Assembly: GCA_964019055.1 (NCBI GenBank)
Contig: OZ025209.1
Coordinates: 7,865,071-7,929,070, forward strand
Length of the DNA stretch: 64,000 bases
From: Anthopleura xanthogrammica
Taxonomy: Eukaryota > Cnidaria > Anthozoa > Actiniaria > Actiniidae
Direction of reading: 5' to 3'
Part shown: in pieces, positions 60,801-64,000 of the stretch
Layout: each line of letters begins with the position of its first letter
Position numbering within the stretch: the stretch's first letter is position 1
Position numbers and translations under genes: made by a program
Notes under the pieces: generated by a model
Databases searched by the model: none
Told to the model about the DNA's origin: nothing
Seen by the model: the letters and a program-made list of their open reading frames with translations, nothing else

Positions 60801-61666
60801 GTTTTGGACATCCAAAATGTGCTTTTCTCGGCCAAAACTTGCGTTTAGCAGTGAAAACGTCGTGTTTTGAGCAAAAGAAAATTCTCAGCCAATTTCAGAT
60901 TTTCTCAGCAAAAAACACCTTTTTTGACCAAAAAGCACCTTTACTCAGCCAAAACCGCATTTTTTTTTCGCCAAAACGTCGTGTTTTTATCTCAAGAGGT
61001 ATTTTCATGAGCAAAAAGTGGGGGTTTCAGCAAACAGGTCACGCCGTCAGCGAAAAACCTGGTTTTGAGAGCCAAAATGGCCATTTTTCAGTTTTTTGGG
61101 CTAAAAAGTTTTTTTTTCCAGCAAAACAGTGTTTTGGACATCCAAAATGTGCTTTTCTCGGCCAAAACTTGCGTTTAGCAGTGAAAACGTCGTGTTTTGA
61201 GCAAAACAAAATTCTCAGCCAATTTCAGATTTTCTCAGCAAAAAACACCTTTTTTGACCAAAAAGCACCTTTACTCAGCCAAAACCCCATTTTTTTTTCG
61301 CCAAAACGTCGTGTTTTTATCTCAAGAGGTATTTTCATGAGCAAAAAGTGGGGGTTTCAGCAAACAGGTCACGCCGTCAGCGAAAAACCTGGTTTTGAGA
61401 GCCAAAATGGCCATTTTTCAGTTTTTTGGGCTAAAAAGTTTTTTTTTCCAGCAAAACAGTGTTTTGGACATCCAAAATGTGCTTTTCTCGGCCAAAACTT
61501 GCGTTTAGCAGTGAAAACGTCGTGTTTTGAGCAAAAGAAAATTCTCAGCCAATTTCAGATTTTCTCAGCAAAAAACACCTTTTTTGACCAAAAAGCACCT
61601 TTACTCAGCCAAAACCCCATTTTTTTTTCGCCAAAACGTCGTGTTTTTATCTCAAGAGGTATTTTC
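51111..61666 (+). repeat. Array block 10: 330-bp domain, 32 units
   Basis: Starts are every 330 bp from 51111 to 56721, then 57050, 57379, 57709, 58039, 58369, 58699, 59028, 59358, 59688, 60018, 60347, 60677, 61007 and 61337. Almost every unit has nine T in run B. Because 330 is 3 x 110, one frame stays open for many units and is broken only by length changes or by TGTTTT to TGATTT at 54864-54866. Adjacent units 54081 and 54411 (TTTTTCGCAAAAG, then AAAAATTTTTTTTT) recur as 59358 and 59688, exactly 5277 bp later. The marker AAGATGTATT occurs at 55392 and 56382, three units apart. Unit 60018 already has the marker set of the next block. Confidence 0.92.
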
Positions 61667-64000
61667 ATGAGCAAAAAGTGGGGGTTTCAGCAAACAGGTC
61701 ACGCCGTCAGCGAAAAACCTGGTTTTGAGAGCCAAAATGGCCATTTTTCAGTTTTTTGGGCTAAAAAGTTTTTTTTTCCAGCAAAACAGTGTTTTGGACA
61801 TCCAAAATGTGCTTTTCTCGGCCAAAACTTGCGTTTAGCAGTGAAAACGTCGTGTTTTGAGCAAAAGAAAATTCTCAGCAAATTTCAGATTTTCTCAGCA
61901 AAAAACAGTTTTTTTGACCAAAAAGCACCTTTACTCAGCCAAGACCGCATTTTTTTTCGCCAAAAAGTCGTGTTTTTATCTCAAGAGGTATTTTCATGAG
62001 CAAAAAGTGGGGGTTTCAGCAAACAGGTCACGCCGTCAGCGAAAAACCTGGTTTTGAGAGCCAAAATGGCCATTTTTCAGTTTTTTGGGCTAAAAAGTTT
62101 TTTTTTCCAGCAAAACAGTGTTTTGGACATCCAAAATGTGCTTTTCTCGGCCAAAACTTGCGTTTAGCAGTGAAAACGTCGTGTTTTGAGCAAAAGAAAA
62201 TTCTCAGCAAATTTCAGATTTTCTCAGCAAAAAACAGTTTTTTTGACCAAAAAGCACCTTTACTCAGCCAAGACCGCATTTTTTTTCGCCAAAAAGTCGT
62301 GTTTTTATCTCAAGAGGTATTTTCATGAGCAAAAAGTGGGGGTTTCAGCAAACAGGTCACGCCATCAGCGAAAAACCTGGTTTTGAGAGCCAAAATGGCC
62401 ATTTTTCAGTTTTTTGGGCTAAAAAGTTTTTTTTTCCAGCAAAACAGTGTTTTGGACATCCAAAATGTGCTTTTCTCGGCCAAAACTTGCGTTTAGCAGT
62501 GAAAACGTCGTGTTTTGAGCAAAAGAAAATTCTCAGCAAATTTCAGATTTTCTCAGCAAAAAACAGTTTTTTTGACCAAAAAGCACCTTTACTCCGCCAA
62601 AACCGCATTTTTTTTCGCCAAAAAGTCGTGTTTTTATCTCAAGAGGTATTTTCATGACCAAAAAGTGGGGGTTTCAGCAAACAGGTCACGCCGTCAGCGA
62701 AAAACCTGGTTTTGAGAGCCAAAATGGCCATTTTTCAGTTTTGTGGCCTAAAAAGCTTTTTTTTCCAGCAAAACCGTGTTTTGGACATCCACAATGTGCT
62801 TTTCTCGGCCAAAACTTGCGTTTAGCAGTGAAAACGTCGTGTTTTGAGCAAAAGAAAATTCTCAGCAAATTTCAGATTTTCTCAGCAAAAAACAGTTTTT
62901 TGGACCAAAAAGCACCTTTACTCAGCCAAAACCGCATTTTTTTCGCCAAAAAGTCGTGTTTTTATCTCAAGAGGTATTTTCATGAGCAAAAAGTGGGGGT
63001 TTCAGCAAACAGGTCACGCCGTCAGCGAAAAACCTGGTTTTAAGAGCCAAAATGGCCATTTTTCAGTTTTTTGGGCTAAAAAGTTTTTTTTTCCAGCAAA
63101 ACAGTGTTTTGGACATCCAAAATGTGCTTTTCTCGGCCAAAACTTGCGTTTAGCAGTGAAAACGTCGTGTTTTGAGCAAAAGAAAATTCATAGCAAATTT
63201 CTGATTTTCTCAGCAAAAAACAGTTTTTTGGACCAAAAAGCACCTTTACTCAGCCAAAACCGCATTTTTTTTCGCCAAAAAGTCGTGTTTTTATCTCAAG
63301 AGGTATTTTCATGAGCAAAAAGTGGGGGTTTCAGCAAACAGGTCACGCCGTCAGCGAAAAACCTGGTTTTGAGAGCCAAAATGGCCATTTTTCAGTTTTT
63401 TGGGCTAAAAAGTTTTTTTTCCCAGCAAAACAGTGTTTTGGACATCCAAAATGTGCTTTTCTCGGCCAAAACTTGCGTTTAGCAGTGAAAACGTCGTGTT
63501 TTGAGCAAAAGAAAATTCTCAGCAAATTTCAGATTTTCTCAGCAAAAAACAGTTTTTTTGACCAAAAAGCACCTTTACTCAGCCAAAACCGCATTTTTTT
63601 TCGCCAAAAAGTCGTGTTTTTATCTCAAGAGGTATTTTCATGACCAAAAAGTGGGGGTTTCAGCAAACAGGTCACGCCGTCAGCGAAAAACCTGGTTTTG
63701 AGAGCCAAAATGGCCATTTTTCAGTTTTTTGGGCTAAAAAGTTTTTTTTTCCAGCAAAACAGTGTTTTGGACATCCAAAATGTGCTTTTCTCGGCCAAAA
63801 CTTGCGTTTAGCAGTGAAAACGTCGTGTTTTGAGCAAAAGAAAATTCTCAGCAAATTTCAGATTTTCTCAGCAAAAAACAGTTTTTTTGACCAAAAAGCA
63901 CCTTTACTCAGCCAAAAGCGCATTTTTTTTCGCCAAAAAGTCGTGTTTTTATCTCAAGAGGTATTTTCATGAGCAAAAAGTGGGGGTTTCAGCAAACAGG
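61667..64000 (+). repeat. Array block 11: divergent subfamily at the right end
   Basis: Starts are 61667, 61996, 62325, 62654, 62982, 63311, 63640 and 63969. These units share a marker set rare elsewhere: AAAACAGTTTTTTTGAC (usual AAAACACC), GCAAATTT, ACCGCATT and CAAAAAGTCG. Private changes accumulate to the right: ATGACCAAAAAG replaces ATGAGCAAAAAG at 62654 and 63640, unit 62654 has GTGGCC and GCTTTTTTTTCC, and unit 62982 has TTCATAGC. One earlier unit (60018-60346) has the same markers five units upstream of 61667, so the two subfamilies interdigitate. More variation towards the right would fit approach to an array edge, but the edge is not in view. Confidence 0.9.

Larger units (their letters stand above)
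1..64000 (+). repeat. Satellite DNA array, 329-330 bp monomer, about 190 copies
   Basis: The whole window, apart from the N gap and two inserted elements, is a head-to-tail tandem array in one orientation. Using the recurrent ATGAGC as phase mark, I count 190 monomer starts from 66 to 63969, plus at least one hidden by the gap. Spacing is 329 bp in most of the array, 330 bp in two large blocks (395-2704 and 51111-61666), and 325, 326, 328 or 331 bp in scattered single units. Neighbouring copies differ at only a few bases, which means strong homogenisation by unequal exchange or gene conversion (known behaviour of satellites; inference here). The array enters and leaves the window mid-monomer. 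Whether it is centromeric, pericentromeric or subtelomeric cannot be told. I see no CENP-B-box-like motif and no telomeric repeat. I do not recognise the family. Confidence 0.98.

Noticed and set aside
1..64000. CRISPR array
   Set aside because: The repeat period is 329 bp with no short repeat/unique spacer alternation; the internal 20-bp blocks are degenerate and contiguous, and no cas genes are present.
1..64000. CENP-B box or telomere repeat within the satellite
   Set aside because: I looked for the TTCG...CGGG arrangement and for TTAGGG- or TTTAGGG-like runs in the consensus monomer and found none. Centromere identity is therefore neither supported nor excluded.

Overview
This window is one continuous satellite DNA array from a eukaryotic genome. 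I find no credible protein-coding gene, tRNA, rRNA or CRISPR array. It holds 190 visible head-to-tail copies of a unit of about 329-330 bp, all in the same orientation. The only other content is a 200-base run of N (2971-3170) and two copies of a 663-bp foldback transposon-like element (41514-42176 and 46787-47449). The array runs off both ends, so neither edge is seen. A homogenised 329-bp satellite with nested higher-order repeats and a MITE-like insertion points to a eukaryote, and the foldback element makes an animal my weak guess. The species cannot be read from the sequence.

Monomer: taking the recurrent ATGAGC as position 1, reference copies are 395-724 (330 bp) and 6685-7013 (329 bp). 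The unit is itself built of about 16 degenerate subunits of about 20 bp. Each is roughly G-C-(C)-A-A-A-A, six or so variable bases, T-T-T-T, then n-T-C-A. A-tracts and T-tracts therefore alternate about every 10 bp. Length varies mainly in two T-runs, near monomer positions 103-113 and 284-292.

Layout: 1-2970, mostly 330-bp units; 2971-3170, gap; 3171-6684, diverse units with a 3-unit repeat; 6685-8329, regular 329-bp units; 8330-12277, a 6-unit higher-order repeat (HOR) twice; 12278-17213, mixed variants; 17214-19188, a 3-unit HOR twice; 19847-24773, a complex 9-unit-spaced duplication with short-unit variants; 24774-34972, homogeneous; 34973-36946, a 2-unit HOR three times; 36947-41225, mostly homogeneous; 41226-47493, the segment framed by the two foldback elements, with a 5-unit HOR inside; 47494-51110, regular with a 2-unit HOR; 51111-61666, a 330-bp domain whose frame stays open for kilobases; 61667-64000, a distinct sequence subfamily.

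The many open reading frames are by-products of the repeat. In 329-bp units the frame closes after 110 codons at a TGA overlapping the next ATG. In 330-bp units (3 x 110) it never closes, giving an apparent 1340-residue repeat protein. Nonsense changes and T-run indels are scattered through the copies without sign of constraint. The observations most worth following are the 20-bp phased A/T architecture, the nested HORs, and the paired foldback elements carrying mirrored E2F-like and CRE-like motifs at an identical site 5273 bp apart.
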